This document shows positions 25,093 through 32,979 of a stretch of DNA of 64,000 nucleotides, in pieces (position 1 is the first letter of the stretch; each line of letters opens with the position of its first letter). The position numbers and the translations under genes were made by a program. Source of the stretch: Sva-07 sp963715285 (GTDB lineage: Bacteria; Actinomycetota; Acidimicrobiia; Acidimicrobiales; Ilumatobacteraceae); NCBI GenBank assembly GCA_963715285.1, contig CAVQRU010000015.1, positions 1-64,000 of the forward strand, given 5' to 3'. Under the pieces are notes generated by a model. The model ran no database searches. It had not been told where the DNA came from and was given only the letters and a program-made list of their open reading frames with translations.

Positions 25093-25902
25093 ATGTCCGA
25101 TCCGCTCGCCCACACCGATCCACTGCCGTACGACGCGATCAGCCACCTGCGCACCGACGCCGTGCGACTGCTCGAGATCATCACCGATCACGGATTCGAT
25201 CAGGACGTGCCGTCGTGTCCCGGGTGGACGCTTCGGGATCTGGCATGGCACGTCGGCGGCGTCTGGAACTTCTGGGGTCGGGTCGTCGCCGAGCGCGTCA
25301 CCTCCGTCGAGGTGCTGCGTTCCTGGGAGGAATCGCCCCGCCCGTCGGACACCTTCCTGATCGACTGGGTGATGGCAGCACACACGTCGCTGTTCTCGGC
25401 ACTCGCGGATGCCGAGCCCGACCAGGAGGTGTGGACCTGGACCGGCGCCAATCGTGACGCTCGCTGGGTCGAGCGCCGAATGACGCAGGAGACGTCGGTG
25501 CACCGTTGGGACGCATCGGATGCCGTCGATCTCCCCTACGACATCCCCGTGGCGGTCGCGGCGGACGGGATCGACGAGTACCTCACATGGTTCGCCGGCC
25601 GCGGAGCGACGCCCGACGCGACCCCACCGGGTGGCACCGTCCATCTTCACTGCACCGACACCGCCGCCCACCTCGCCGAGGGGTCCGACGACCGAGCCGC
25701 GGTCGGCGGGGAGTGGTTCGTGAGCGACCTGACGCCGTCGGGCGCCACGTTCACCCGCGAGCACCGCAAGGGCGACGTCGCGATCAGGGGCCGCGCCGCC
25801 GACCTGGTGCTGTGGCTCTGGAAGCGCGACGCCGGATCGGTCGAGATCCTCGGCGACACCGGCGTTGCCGAGCGCTTCCGTTCGTACACCGACCTCCGCT
25901 GA
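25093..25902 (+). CDS. MDMPI/DinB-family (mycothiol-dependent maleylpyruvate isomerase-like) protein
   Basis: A 269-residue protein of the maleylpyruvate isomerase/DinB_2 superfamily. It shows the metal-binding His pattern: CPGWTLRDLAWHVGGVWNFWG, an internal acidic helix, and QETSVHRWDA. The C-terminal MDMPI_C part (HCTDTAAHLAE...WLWKRDAG) is also present. Members use mycothiol as cofactor, which fits an actinobacterium; the reaction here is unknown. The ATG is seven bases after TACCGT (25080-25085), a leaderless start. It sits between moaC and moaA on the opposite strand. Confidence 0.83.
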   Translation: MSDPLAHTDPLPYDAISHLRTDAVRLLEIITDHGFDQDVPSCPGWTLRDLAWHVGGVWNFWGRVVAERVTSVEVLRSWEESPRPSDTFLIDWVMAAHTSLFSALADAEPDQEVWTWTGANRDARWVERRMTQETSVHRWDASDAVDLPYDIPVAVAADGIDEYLTWFAGRGATPDATPPGGTVHLHCTDTAAHLAEGSDDRAAVGGEWFVSDLTPSGATFTREHRKGDVAIRGRAADLVLWLWKRDAGSVEILGDTGVAERFRSYTDLR

Positions 25903-25907
25903 CCGCG

Positions 25908-25938
25908 GTGACGCCGGGGGTCCGACACCGGACGTCAC
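25908..25938. terminator. Bulged stem-loop between convergent genes
   Basis: GTGACG-CCGG (25908-25917) pairs with CCGG-A-CGTCAC (25928-25938), ten pairs with one bulged A, and a loop of about ten bases. It lies six bases after the MDMPI gene stop and before the moaA stop. No U-run. The loop GGGTCCGACA vaguely resembles the GGGGTC palindrome core but I do not count it as a member. Confidence 0.45.
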
Positions 25939-25946
25939 GCACGCGT

Positions 25947-25978
25947 CACGCCTGGTGATCAGCACGCCTGGTGATCAG
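25947..25978. repeat. Perfect 16-bp tandem duplication over the moaA stop codon
   Basis: CACGCCTGGTGATCAG occurs twice in direct tandem (25947-25962 and 25963-25978). The right copy contains the moaA stop codon (25975-25977, minus strand), so the duplication left a spare in-register copy of the moaA end in the intergenic space. Confidence 0.8.
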
Positions 25979-26994
25979 CCGCCGATCTGGCTCATCGACT
26001 TGCCGGGACGCACGAAGTTGACCTGGTTGATGCGGTGGCCGGCCCACTTGGTGGCGACCGCGGCCTCGATCCTGGCGGCGAGTTGGTCGTCGGACTCACC
26101 CGAGCGCATCGCAGCGAGCAGATCGAACTCCTTCGTCGCGAACAGACAGGTGCGGAACTGGCCCTCCGCGGTGAGCCGCACCCGGTCGCAGTCGCCGCAG
26201 AACGGCTTGGTGACCGTCGGGATCACGCCGACCGTGCCTCGACCGTCGCGGTAGCGGAACCGGTCGGCCGGGGCTGCACCGCGTGCCGGGAGTTGCTCGA
26301 GGGGGTACACGGCGTCGATTGCGGCGACGATCTCGTCCTGGCCGACGACCTTGTCGTTCATCCAGTGCCCGTCGGCGTCGAGCGGCATGAACTCGATGAA
26401 GCGCACCTCGACACCACGATCGCGCCCGAACGTGGCGAGGTCGACGATCTCGTCGTCGTTGACACCGCGTTCGATCACCGCATTGATCTTGACCGGGTCG
26501 AACCCGGCCTCCTTCGCCGCCTCGATGCCGTCGAGCACCCGCACGAGTTCGTCGCGCCGGGTCATCTCGAGGAACTTTTCGCGATCGAGCGTGTCGAGGC
26601 TGATGTTCACCCGTTGCAGACCGGCGTCGCGCAACGTCTGCGCCACGAGCCGCATCGTGGCGCCGTTGGTGGTCATCGCCAGGTCGACGGGACCGTTGGG
26701 GCCGTCGATCGCCGCGAGCTTGCCGACGAGCACCGGCAGGTGTGCGCGCACCGTGGGTTCGCCGCCGGTGAGCCGGATTCCGCGCACGCCGTACCGGCCG
26801 ACGAAGATCCGCGCCAGGCGTTCGATCTCCTCGAACGTCATCACCTCCGAGCGAGGCAACCACTGCATTCCCTCCTCGGGCATGCAGTAGGTGCAGCGAA
26901 AGTTGCAGCGGTCGGTGATCGAGATGCGCAGGTCGTCGATGAGACGACCGAACGGATCGATCAGCTCCTCGGTCTTGGTGCGGCCCCCGGTCAT
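25975..26994 (-). CDS. moaA: GTP 3',8-cyclase
   Basis: A 339-residue radical SAM enzyme for the first step of molybdenum cofactor synthesis. The N-terminal 4Fe-4S cluster is bound by Cys30, Cys34 and Cys37 (CNFRCTYC). The C-terminal cluster is bound by FCGDC and a third Cys (FRTCLF). LTGGEP is the SAM motif, and the chain ends with the essential Gly-Gly. The ATG lies six bases after minus-strand TAGCGT (27001-27006), a leaderless start only 20 bases downstream of the moeA end. Confidence 0.96.
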   Translation of the reverse strand: MTGGRTKTEELIDPFGRLIDDLRISITDRCNFRCTYCMPEEGMQWLPRSEVMTFEEIERLARIFVGRYGVRGIRLTGGEPTVRAHLPVLVGKLAAIDGPNGPVDLAMTTNGATMRLVAQTLRDAGLQRVNISLDTLDREKFLEMTRRDELVRVLDGIEAAKEAGFDPVKINAVIERGVNDDEIVDLATFGRDRGVEVRFIEFMPLDADGHWMNDKVVGQDEIVAAIDAVYPLEQLPARGAAPADRFRYRDGRGTVGVIPTVTKPFCGDCDRVRLTAEGQFRTCLFATKEFDLLAAMRSGESDDQLAARIEAAVATKWAGHRINQVNFVRPGKSMSQIGG

Positions 26995-27014
26995 CCCGAC
27001 ACGCTAGCGGCGGG

Positions 27015-28220
27015 TCAATCGCCGTGCAGGAGCAGAACGGCCACCTCGGCACCGCTGGGCACACCCGGACCGTCGGGCACCACGGCCATCGCATCGGCGA
27101 GCGCGGTCGCCGCGAGCTGGTGGCTGCCCTGCGCCCCGACGGGCCGAACGTGGTAGCGACCGTCGTCGCCGAAGTCGCCGTTGACCCGCATGAAGTGCAC
27201 CTTGCCGTCGGACTGGCGCGCGAGCGCCTCGTCGGCGACGGCCACCAGGCTGAGGCGGGTGAGACGAGGGTGACCCATCATCCGCCGCAGCGCCGGACGA
27301 GCGAGGAGTTCGAAACTCACCAACGAGCTCACCGGATTGCCCGGCAACCCGAACACCGGCACACCATCGAGCCGGCCGAATGCGAACGGCTTCGCCGGCT
27401 TGATCGCGATCTGCATCCACGTCATGTCGGCGATCGCGCCGAGCACGGCCTTGACGACGTCGTAGTCACCCATCGAGACGCCGCCGCTCGTGACGATCGC
27501 ATCGCAGTCGGCGGCCGCCGAGCGGAGCACCCGTTCGAGTTCGGCTTCGTCGTCTCGCACCACACCGAGGTCGACGACCTCACAGCCCGCTTCGGCGAGC
27601 AGCGCCGCGAGCATCGCCTTGTTGCTCTCGCGGATCTCGCCCGGCGCCAGCGGGGAGCCGTCGTCGACGAGTTCGTCACCGGTGGAGAGCACGGCGACAC
27701 GCGCACGTGGCCAGACCGACACCGTCGTCGCGTTGACGCTGGCGAGCACGGCGGCCACGGCCGGCGTCACGAGGGTGCCGGGTTCGAACAGGCGATCACC
27801 CACCCGCACGTCGTCTCCGGCGCGCCGGATCGACGCGCCCACCGGAACCGAGCGCGACAACCGCACACCGTCGTCGCCCACGCGTTCGGTGTCCTCGACC
27901 ATCACGATCGCGTCGGCGCCCTCGGGCACCGGGGCACCGGTCATGATGCGGATCGCCTCGCCGGGACCGACGGGCCGGGTCGGAGCCGCCCCTGCCGCGA
28001 TCTCGTCGACGACGGCCAACTCGACCGGGGCGTCGGCGACGTCGGCGGCACGCACGGCGTAGCCGTCGACGGCGGTGTTGTCGAAGGGCGGCACGACCTC
28101 GGCGGCAACGACCGCATCGGCCAGCACCGACCCGAGCGCCGAGGTTCGGTCGACCTCGATCGGCACGAGTGGCGGGCACGATTCCAGGACGAACGCCTGC
28201 GCATCTTCCAACGGGGTCAC
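27015..28220 (-). CDS. moeA: Molybdopterin molybdenumtransferase
   Basis: A 401-residue MoeA, inserting molybdate into adenylylated molybdopterin. Features: PPFDNTAVDGYAVRA at residues about 45-59, IMTGAPVPEGADAIVMVED, the STGDEL and TSGGVSMGDYD motifs of the catalytic domain, and FGLPGNPVSS. The GTG start (MTPLEDAQAFV) is six bases after TACCGT (28227-28232, minus strand); the longer upstream frame runs antisense to the next gene and is rejected. It precedes moaA on the same strand by 20 bp. Confidence 0.94.
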   Translation of the reverse strand: MTPLEDAQAFVLESCPPLVPIEVDRTSALGSVLADAVVAAEVVPPFDNTAVDGYAVRAADVADAPVELAVVDEIAAGAAPTRPVGPGEAIRIMTGAPVPEGADAIVMVEDTERVGDDGVRLSRSVPVGASIRRAGDDVRVGDRLFEPGTLVTPAVAAVLASVNATTVSVWPRARVAVLSTGDELVDDGSPLAPGEIRESNKAMLAALLAEAGCEVVDLGVVRDDEAELERVLRSAAADCDAIVTSGGVSMGDYDVVKAVLGAIADMTWMQIAIKPAKPFAFGRLDGVPVFGLPGNPVSSLVSFELLARPALRRMMGHPRLTRLSLVAVADEALARQSDGKVHFMRVNGDFGDDGRYHVRPVGAQGSHQLAATALADAMAVVPDGPGVPSGAEVAVLLLHGD

Positions 28221-28287
28221 GGGGTCACGGTACCGCAGGGCCGGTTCGGGGCGCTCGACGCCGGATCCGGTCCTAGCGTTGAGTGCC

Positions 28288-28845
28288 GTGACGACGCCGC
28301 TGACCGCCTTCCCGGCCGACGGGTACACCGCCCGGTGGCGCACGTGGGACCACCAGCACCTCGAAACGCTCACGCTGCGCTGGGAGAACGAGGGCTGGAC
28401 CGCCACCGGCGAGGTCGGCCGCGAGGCCGTCATGTACGTGGTCCGGCTGTCGGCGAGTTGGCAGATACGTCAGTTCCTGCTGTTCCGCGACCTCGACCAG
28501 CCCGACCTCTGGCTGGGTGCCGACGGCACCGGCCGGTGGGGCGAGATGAACGGAGCGCACCGCCACGATCTCGCCGGCTGCACCGAGATCGACCTGCCGT
28601 GCACGCCGTTCGGCCACACCCTGCCGATCCGGAGGGCGCTGCCCGCGATCGGCGACGACCTCGTCGTCACCTCGGCGAGCGTCGACGTGGAGACGCTGGG
28701 CGTGGTCCCCGTGTCGCGCCGATATCGCCGGACGGCCGCCCGCCGCTTCGAGTGCACCGACCTCGGCACCGGAACGGTCGAGGGGTTCGACGTCGACGAG
28801 TACGGCCTCGTCCACGATCTTCCCGACCGCTATCGGCGAACCTGA
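28288..28845 (+). CDS. Putative glycolipid-binding (DUF1089-like) protein
   Basis: A 185-residue protein resembling the putative glycolipid-binding family (PA1994 type): LRWENEGWTATGEV near the start, a central WQIRQFLLFRDL...WLGADGTGRW and a C-terminal RRYRRTA...F. These are beta-strand-rich stretches with conserved Trp/Arg. The family function is inferred from structure only. The GTG is eight bases after TAGCGT (28274-28279), leaderless. It is divergent from moeA. Confidence 0.7.
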   Translation: MTTPLTAFPADGYTARWRTWDHQHLETLTLRWENEGWTATGEVGREAVMYVVRLSASWQIRQFLLFRDLDQPDLWLGADGTGRWGEMNGAHRHDLAGCTEIDLPCTPFGHTLPIRRALPAIGDDLVVTSASVDVETLGVVPVSRRYRRTAARRFECTDLGTGTVEGFDVDEYGLVHDLPDRYRRT

Positions 28846-28910
28846 CCCACCACCATCGACGGATCCGACCGGCCACGGCCGGCACCGAATCGGAGGCGCC
28901 GGGCCCGCGC

Positions 28911-29777
28911 TCAGAGATGCAGGTGGCGGAGGAACTCGCGCAGCGGCGCGGCGAGTTCGTCGTCGTGCAGGCCCAGCTCGATCGACGCGGTGAGGAATCC
29001 GAGGGGCGTGCCGGTGTCGAGACGACTCTCGTCGGCGACCACGGCATGGAACGGCGCCCGCGCCGCCTGGGCCCGCAGCGCATCGGTCAGCTGCAACTCA
29101 CCGCCGCTTCCGGGCGTCAGCCGATCGATCTCGTCCCACGCGTCGGCCGTCAGCACGTAGCGACCGGTGAGGATGAAGTTGCTCGGCGCCTCCTCCGGTG
29201 ACGGCTTCTCGACGAGGTCGCGCACCGGGATCACTCCGTCGTGGGTCAGCTCGCCGGCCGGATCGATCACGCCGTAGGAGGAGACGTGCTCGCGGGGGAC
29301 GTTGACGACCGCCACCACGCTGCCCTCGGTGGCAGAACAGACGCCGTTCATCTGAGCGAGGACTGCCGAACTCGACATCAGCTCGTCGGGGAGCAGCACC
29401 GCGAACGGTTCGTCACCGACCGCCTCGCGGGCACACCCGACGGCGTGGCCGAGACCCTTGGGGTTGTCCTGGTACACGATGCTGACCCGCCAATCGCGTC
29501 CGATCGCCCGCAACCGTTCGGCCTGTTCCGTCTTGCCCTTGGCATCGAGGGCGGCGAGCAGCTCGTCGTCCGGGGCGAAGTAGGCGTCGATCGCCGGCTT
29601 CGACCGGCTGCCGACCACCACGATGTGATCGATGCCCGCTCCGAGCGCCTCGTCGATCACGATCTGGATCGCGGGACGATCGCCGATGGGGAAGAGTTCC
29701 TTCGGGACGGCCTTCGTTGCCGGGAGGAAACGCGTCCCGAGACCGGCCGCGGGAATGACTGCGCTGCGGACCTGCAT
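28911..29777 (-). CDS. galU: UTP--glucose-1-phosphate uridylyltransferase
   Basis: A 288-residue nucleotidyltransferase making UDP-glucose. The N-terminal nucleotide loop PAAGLGTRFLPATKAVPKE, the metal Asp region FAVLLPDELM, VEKPSPEEAPSN and ELQLTDALR are GalU hallmarks. UDP-glucose feeds the galT reaction and envelope glycans. The ATG lies seven bases after TATCGT (29785-29790, minus strand). This -10 box shares two bases with that of the divergent FmdB-like gene. Confidence 0.94.
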   Translation of the reverse strand: MQVRSAVIPAAGLGTRFLPATKAVPKELFPIGDRPAIQIVIDEALGAGIDHIVVVGSRSKPAIDAYFAPDDELLAALDAKGKTEQAERLRAIGRDWRVSIVYQDNPKGLGHAVGCAREAVGDEPFAVLLPDELMSSSAVLAQMNGVCSATEGSVVAVVNVPREHVSSYGVIDPAGELTHDGVIPVRDLVEKPSPEEAPSNFILTGRYVLTADAWDEIDRLTPGSGGELQLTDALRAQAARAPFHAVVADESRLDTGTPLGFLTASIELGLHDDELAAPLREFLRHLHL

Positions 29778-29784
29778 GGCTCGG

Positions 29785-29794
29785 ACGATATCCT
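29785..29794. promoter_or_regulatory. Overlapping divergent -10 boxes (galU / fmdB-like)
   Basis: In ACGATATCCT the minus-strand hexamer TATCGT (29790 to 29785) and the plus-strand hexamer TATCCT (29789 to 29794) share the base pairs 29789-29790. The boxes lie 7 nt from the galU ATG and 10 nt from the fmdB-like ATG. Only one polymerase could melt this DNA at a time. Confidence 0.6.
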
Positions 29795-29804
29795 CTCTTG
29801 CTCG

Positions 29805-30158
29805 ATGCCAACCTACGTCTACAAGTTCGTCGACACCGGCGAGACCATCGAAGTCCAGCAGGGCTTCCACGACGACAACCTCACCGAGATCGCCCATCCC
29901 GACACCGGCGAGGTCCTGCCCGTCAAGAAGGTCTTCACCCCGGTCGGGGTCACGTTCAAGGGCTCCGGCTTCTTCAAGACCGACAATCGCGGCAAGAAGT
30001 CGGCGACCACGACCGCATCGTCGTCCAGCGACTCGTCGAGCGGCTCCGCCGACAAGAGCAGTTCCGGCTCCGGCGACAAGACGTCCACGAAGGCCGAGCC
30101 GGCGTCCACCAAGAAGTCGGACACCGCGAGCACGACGTCGTCCAGCTCCGGCGACTGA
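29805..30158 (+). CDS. FmdB-family-like protein that has lost its zinc-ribbon cysteines
   Basis: 117 residues. The first 60 follow the FmdB/CxxC_CXXC_SSSS zinc-ribbon pattern: MPTYVYKF, then E-V-Q-Q-F-HDD-LTE and later KKVFTPVGVTFKGSGFFKTD, which are the family's core strands and its conserved FKGSGFY-type ending. The two CxxC pairs are absent: the first position is FVDTGE, the second HPDTGE, and there is no Cys in the protein. The rest is a Ser/Thr/Lys low-complexity tail of about 55 residues. Zinc binding looks impossible; the fold may persist without metal. Starts ten bases after TATCCT. Confidence 0.8.
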   Translation: MPTYVYKFVDTGETIEVQQGFHDDNLTEIAHPDTGEVLPVKKVFTPVGVTFKGSGFFKTDNRGKKSATTTASSSSDSSSGSADKSSSGSGDKTSTKAEPASTKKSDTASTTSSSSGD

Positions 30159-30228
30159 AGCGCAGCCGCGTCGATAACCTCGACGGCGCCGACTCCCTCC
30201 GATCGTTCCCCGATCCGAGGAGACACTG

Positions 30229-30801
30229 ATGCACGTCGCGGCCCGAGCCCGACTCGTCCTCGCCCGCCGACCCTGGTTGTACTGGCTGATCGTCGTCGTG
30301 CTGGCCACGACGATCGCTCTCGCCGTGAGCGAGCGCGTGGCCGACCTCGACGCCGCCCGTCGTTCGTGGGGCGACACGCGACCCGTTCTCGTCGCCACCG
30401 CGCCGCTCGAGCCGGGCGACCCGATCGTGGCGCTCACGGTCGACGTCCCCGTTGCGCTGCTCCCGATCGGCGCACTGGAGGACCTCCCCGAGGGCGCCCA
30501 CGTGCGTCAGCGGGTGTCCGACGGCGAGATGTTGACCGAACTCGACATCGCCGACCGCCCGGGTCCTGCGGCACTCGCCGACGGCGGCACACTCGTCGTG
30601 GCGCTCTCCGACCCGCTGAGCCACAACGTCACGATCGGCCTGTCGGTGCAGGTCGCCGCTGACGGCATCGTGCTCGCCGAACCGGCAACCGTGGTCGACC
30701 TCGCCGACGAGATCGTCTTCGTGGCCGTCGACGCCGCCGACGCTCCGGCCGTCGCCGCTGCCGCGCAGGAGGGCACCGCGTCGCTGCTGTACGTCCCGTG
30801 A
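30229..30801 (+). CDS. SAF-domain membrane protein (CpaB/RcpC-like)
   Basis: A 190-residue protein with one TM helix near the N-terminus (about residues 14-36, WLYWLIVVVLATTIALAV) and an extracytoplasmic SAF/beta-clip domain (RPVLVATAPLEPGDPI, ALLPIGAL, RVSDGEMLTELDI). SAF proteins of this form (CpaB, FlgA) act in Flp pilus or flagellar assembly, but no pilus gene is in view. The ATG has GAGGAG seven bases upstream, i.e. Shine-Dalgarno-led. It ends facing the PHP gene at palindrome D. Confidence 0.78.
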   Translation: MHVAARARLVLARRPWLYWLIVVVLATTIALAVSERVADLDAARRSWGDTRPVLVATAPLEPGDPIVALTVDVPVALLPIGALEDLPEGAHVRQRVSDGEMLTELDIADRPGPAALADGGTLVVALSDPLSHNVTIGLSVQVAADGIVLAEPATVVDLADEIVFVAVDAADAPAVAAAAQEGTASLLYVP

Positions 30802-30819
30802 CCCGGTGGTGCGCCTGAA

Positions 30820-30842
30820 CGTCTGGGGTCAGACCCCGGACG
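30820..30842. terminator. GGGGTCAGACCCC-core palindrome, site D
   Basis: 11-bp arms around A30831 with one G:T pair (T24/G38 of 308xx). It separates the SAF-domain and PHP genes and contains the stop codon of the latter (30829-30831). As at site C, the minus-strand reading ends Ser-Gly-Val-stop. Confidence 0.65.
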
Positions 30843-31545
30843 GGACACTCGGCACGATGCGGGGCGACCACGGGCGAGGCTCGTCCCAGTGGTGGCCGAC
30901 GACGTCCCCCGTGGCCAGCGCCGCGAGAAACTCCAGCGGGGTCTCGAACCGGTCGATCTCGACGTACGCCGCGCCGAGCGCATCGGGAACGTGACCGTCG
31001 CTGCCCGCACCACCGACGATGCCGAATTCGGCGGCGAACTCCGCGGCCCGACGGTTGAGGCTCGCGAGCGAGGTCTTCGCATTGAGCACCTCGATCGCGT
31101 CGATCAGATCCTTTTCTGCCAACTCGTACAGCGCAGCCTCGCTCAGGTTCCGGCGCATCGGGTCGAACGGGTGCGGGACGTAGACGACACCACCCTGGTC
31201 ACGGATCGCCTTGGCCGCGTCGACCGGACCGACGCCCATCGGGATGCGGTCGGTGAGGAACAGACCGATGATCTCGCCGGCAGCGGTTCGGAGTTCTTCG
31301 CCGACGATGACGCGAGCATCGAGACGGTCCTCCAGTTCGACCGCGCCGGCGATCGCGTTGTGATCGGTGATGCAGACGACGTCGAGCCCGCTCGCAGCGA
31401 CCGCCGCAGCGAACTCCTCGGGGGTGGTGGTCGAGTCACCGCTCCACATGGTGTGGGTGTGCAGATCGACACGCAGTCGACCATCCGGTTGCGGCGCAGC
31501 GAGATGCGGGTGCCGCTGGGTGGCGTCCGGCGACGGCGAGGCCAT
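30829..31545 (-). CDS. PHP-domain metal-dependent phosphoesterase
   Basis: A 238-residue PHP protein. DLHTHTMWSGDS (about residues 28-39) gives the first metal ligands, ITDHNAIAGAVE the next, VGEEL a Glu ligand, VPHPFDP a His ligand, and GAGSDGHVPDALG the final Asp/His. This is the set of YciV/TrpH-like nucleases and phosphoesterases, substrate unknown. It starts six bases after the TldE stop, so it is cotranscribed. The C-terminal Pro-Ser-Gly-Val is read from palindrome D. Confidence 0.88.
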   Translation of the reverse strand: MASPSPDATQRHPHLAAPQPDGRLRVDLHTHTMWSGDSTTTPEEFAAAVAASGLDVVCITDHNAIAGAVELEDRLDARVIVGEELRTAAGEIIGLFLTDRIPMGVGPVDAAKAIRDQGGVVYVPHPFDPMRRNLSEAALYELAEKDLIDAIEVLNAKTSLASLNRRAAEFAAEFGIVGGAGSDGHVPDALGAAYVEIDRFETPLEFLAALATGDVVGHHWDEPRPWSPRIVPSVPSGV

Positions 31546-31551
31546 GGCGGG

Positions 31552-32916
31552 TCAGGACCCCGACATCGTCACGTCGCGGATCACGAGGCTCATGCCGGCC
31601 GAGCGCATCGGCAGCCACTCGATGTCACCACCCACCTCGACCACGTCGAGCAGCATCCGCTGCAGCGTCGATGCGATCGTGATCTCGCGCGCCGGGGCTC
31701 CGACCGAGCCGTTCGAGATCAGCAGGCCGGCGGCTCCGGTCGAGAAGTCGCCGCTGATCGGGTTGACCCCCGAGTGCAGCCCCTGCATCTGCTGCACGAG
31801 CAGGCCGTCGTCGACGTCGGCGATCAACTCCTCCTGGCTGCGGACGCCAGGTACCAGTGAGAGCGCCAGGGCGCCGACGCCAGGGGTACCGGCGAAGCCG
31901 CCCCGCGTGGCATTGCCGGTGGACACGGTGCCGGCGCGCCGAGCCGAGTACGAGTTGTGGACGAACTGCTGCAGCACACCGTCGGCGATCAGGACGTTGC
32001 GGCGCGCCGCAAGGCCTTCGCCGTCGACGTCGGTGGCGGTGTACGCCTTCGGATTGGTGGGATCGTCGACGAGGGTCACACCTCCAGCGGCGACCGTCTC
32101 GCCGAGGCGGTCACGGAACAGCGAACGCCCCTTGACGACCGCTTCACCGTTGAGCGTCGACGAGACCACGCTGAGGAACTGGGCCGTGACGAAGGGGTCG
32201 AGCACCACAGTGAGCCGCCGGCTCGGAGGTTGGGTGGCACCGAGCAGACGGGTCGCCCGGTCGACCGCCTCGCGGGCGGCACGGTCGAGGTCGAACTCGT
32301 CGGGCGTGCGGCCGACCGAGAACCCGAATCCCGTCTGGGTCTCGGCGTCGTCACCCTCACCCTCGTCGGCGAGCGTCGAGACCGACACGTAGCAGCCGTT
32401 CTCGCGACCGGACATTCGGATCCCGGTCGTCGACGCAACGGCCGACTCGCCGTGGGCGTCGGCGTAGTTCGAGTCGTCGACGCGCACCCGCGCGTCGGCG
32501 CCCGACGCGAGTTTCTCGAGTTCCTTCGCGAGATCGATCTTGCGATCGGTCGGGTACTCGGCGAGCTCGTCGTTCCACAGCGACTGCTCGGTGACCGGCA
32601 CCCCGTCGGGCTCGGCGAGCGCTGCCCACTCGTCGACGGTGCCGAACTGCATGTTGTCACGCGCCTCGGCGAGCACCTCGGCGATCGCTGCTTCATCGAG
32701 GGTGCCGGCGTAGGCGAAGCCGGTGCGACCCTCGTGGATCACGCGGATGCCGATGCCCTCGCTCTGCGCGGAGACGAAGTGCTCGACGTCGCCCTGGTAC
32801 ACCCGAACCTCGGTCTCGCCGCCTCGGGCGACGAACGCCTCGATCTGCTCACCCGTCCGGGCCTGCTCGACGACCCGATCGGCGACGACCTGCAGCTCGC
32901 TCTCGAACCGGCTCAT
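31552..32916 (-). CDS. tldE: TldE/PmbA-family protein
   Basis: A 454-residue partner of TldD. TldD/TldE heterodimers are metalloproteases that degrade unfolded peptides and mature some ribosomal peptides such as microcin B17. This subunit lacks the HExxxH motif, as expected. Recognisable parts are the N-terminal substrate-channel domain, NYADAHGESAVASTTG in the middle, and the C-terminal NPISGDFSTGAAGLLISNG. It lies downstream of tldD with palindrome E between them, and six bases upstream of the PHP gene. Confidence 0.9.
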   Translation of the reverse strand: MSRFESELQVVADRVVEQARTGEQIEAFVARGGETEVRVYQGDVEHFVSAQSEGIGIRVIHEGRTGFAYAGTLDEAAIAEVLAEARDNMQFGTVDEWAALAEPDGVPVTEQSLWNDELAEYPTDRKIDLAKELEKLASGADARVRVDDSNYADAHGESAVASTTGIRMSGRENGCYVSVSTLADEGEGDDAETQTGFGFSVGRTPDEFDLDRAAREAVDRATRLLGATQPPSRRLTVVLDPFVTAQFLSVVSSTLNGEAVVKGRSLFRDRLGETVAAGGVTLVDDPTNPKAYTATDVDGEGLAARRNVLIADGVLQQFVHNSYSARRAGTVSTGNATRGGFAGTPGVGALALSLVPGVRSQEELIADVDDGLLVQQMQGLHSGVNPISGDFSTGAAGLLISNGSVGAPAREITIASTLQRMLLDVVEVGGDIEWLPMRSAGMSLVIRDVTMSGS

Positions 32917-32944
32917 CGCTCGGCACTCCCCGGTGCGTCTCTAC

Positions 32945-32979
32945 GGATTGCACCAGGGGTCAGACCCCTGCTGCAATTC
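32945..32979. terminator. GGGGTCAGACCCC-core palindrome, site E (tldD/tldE gap)
   Basis: 17-position arms around A32962 with one mismatch (C53/C71 of 329xx) and one G:T. The outer arm ATTGCA-CA is nearly the same as at site A, 28 kb away. It overlaps the tldD stop codon (32978-32980) and precedes tldE on the same strand, so it may reduce read-through into tldE. Confidence 0.65.

Noticed and set aside
25908..25938. Sixth member of the GGGGTC palindrome family
   Set aside because: The core is GGGTCCGACA, not GGGGTC(A/T)GACCCC, and the stem is bulged; kept only as a generic stem-loop.
26035..27156. 373-codon plus-strand frame opposite moaA
   Set aside because: Shadow of moaA; His/Asp/Val-rich antisense translation without start signal.
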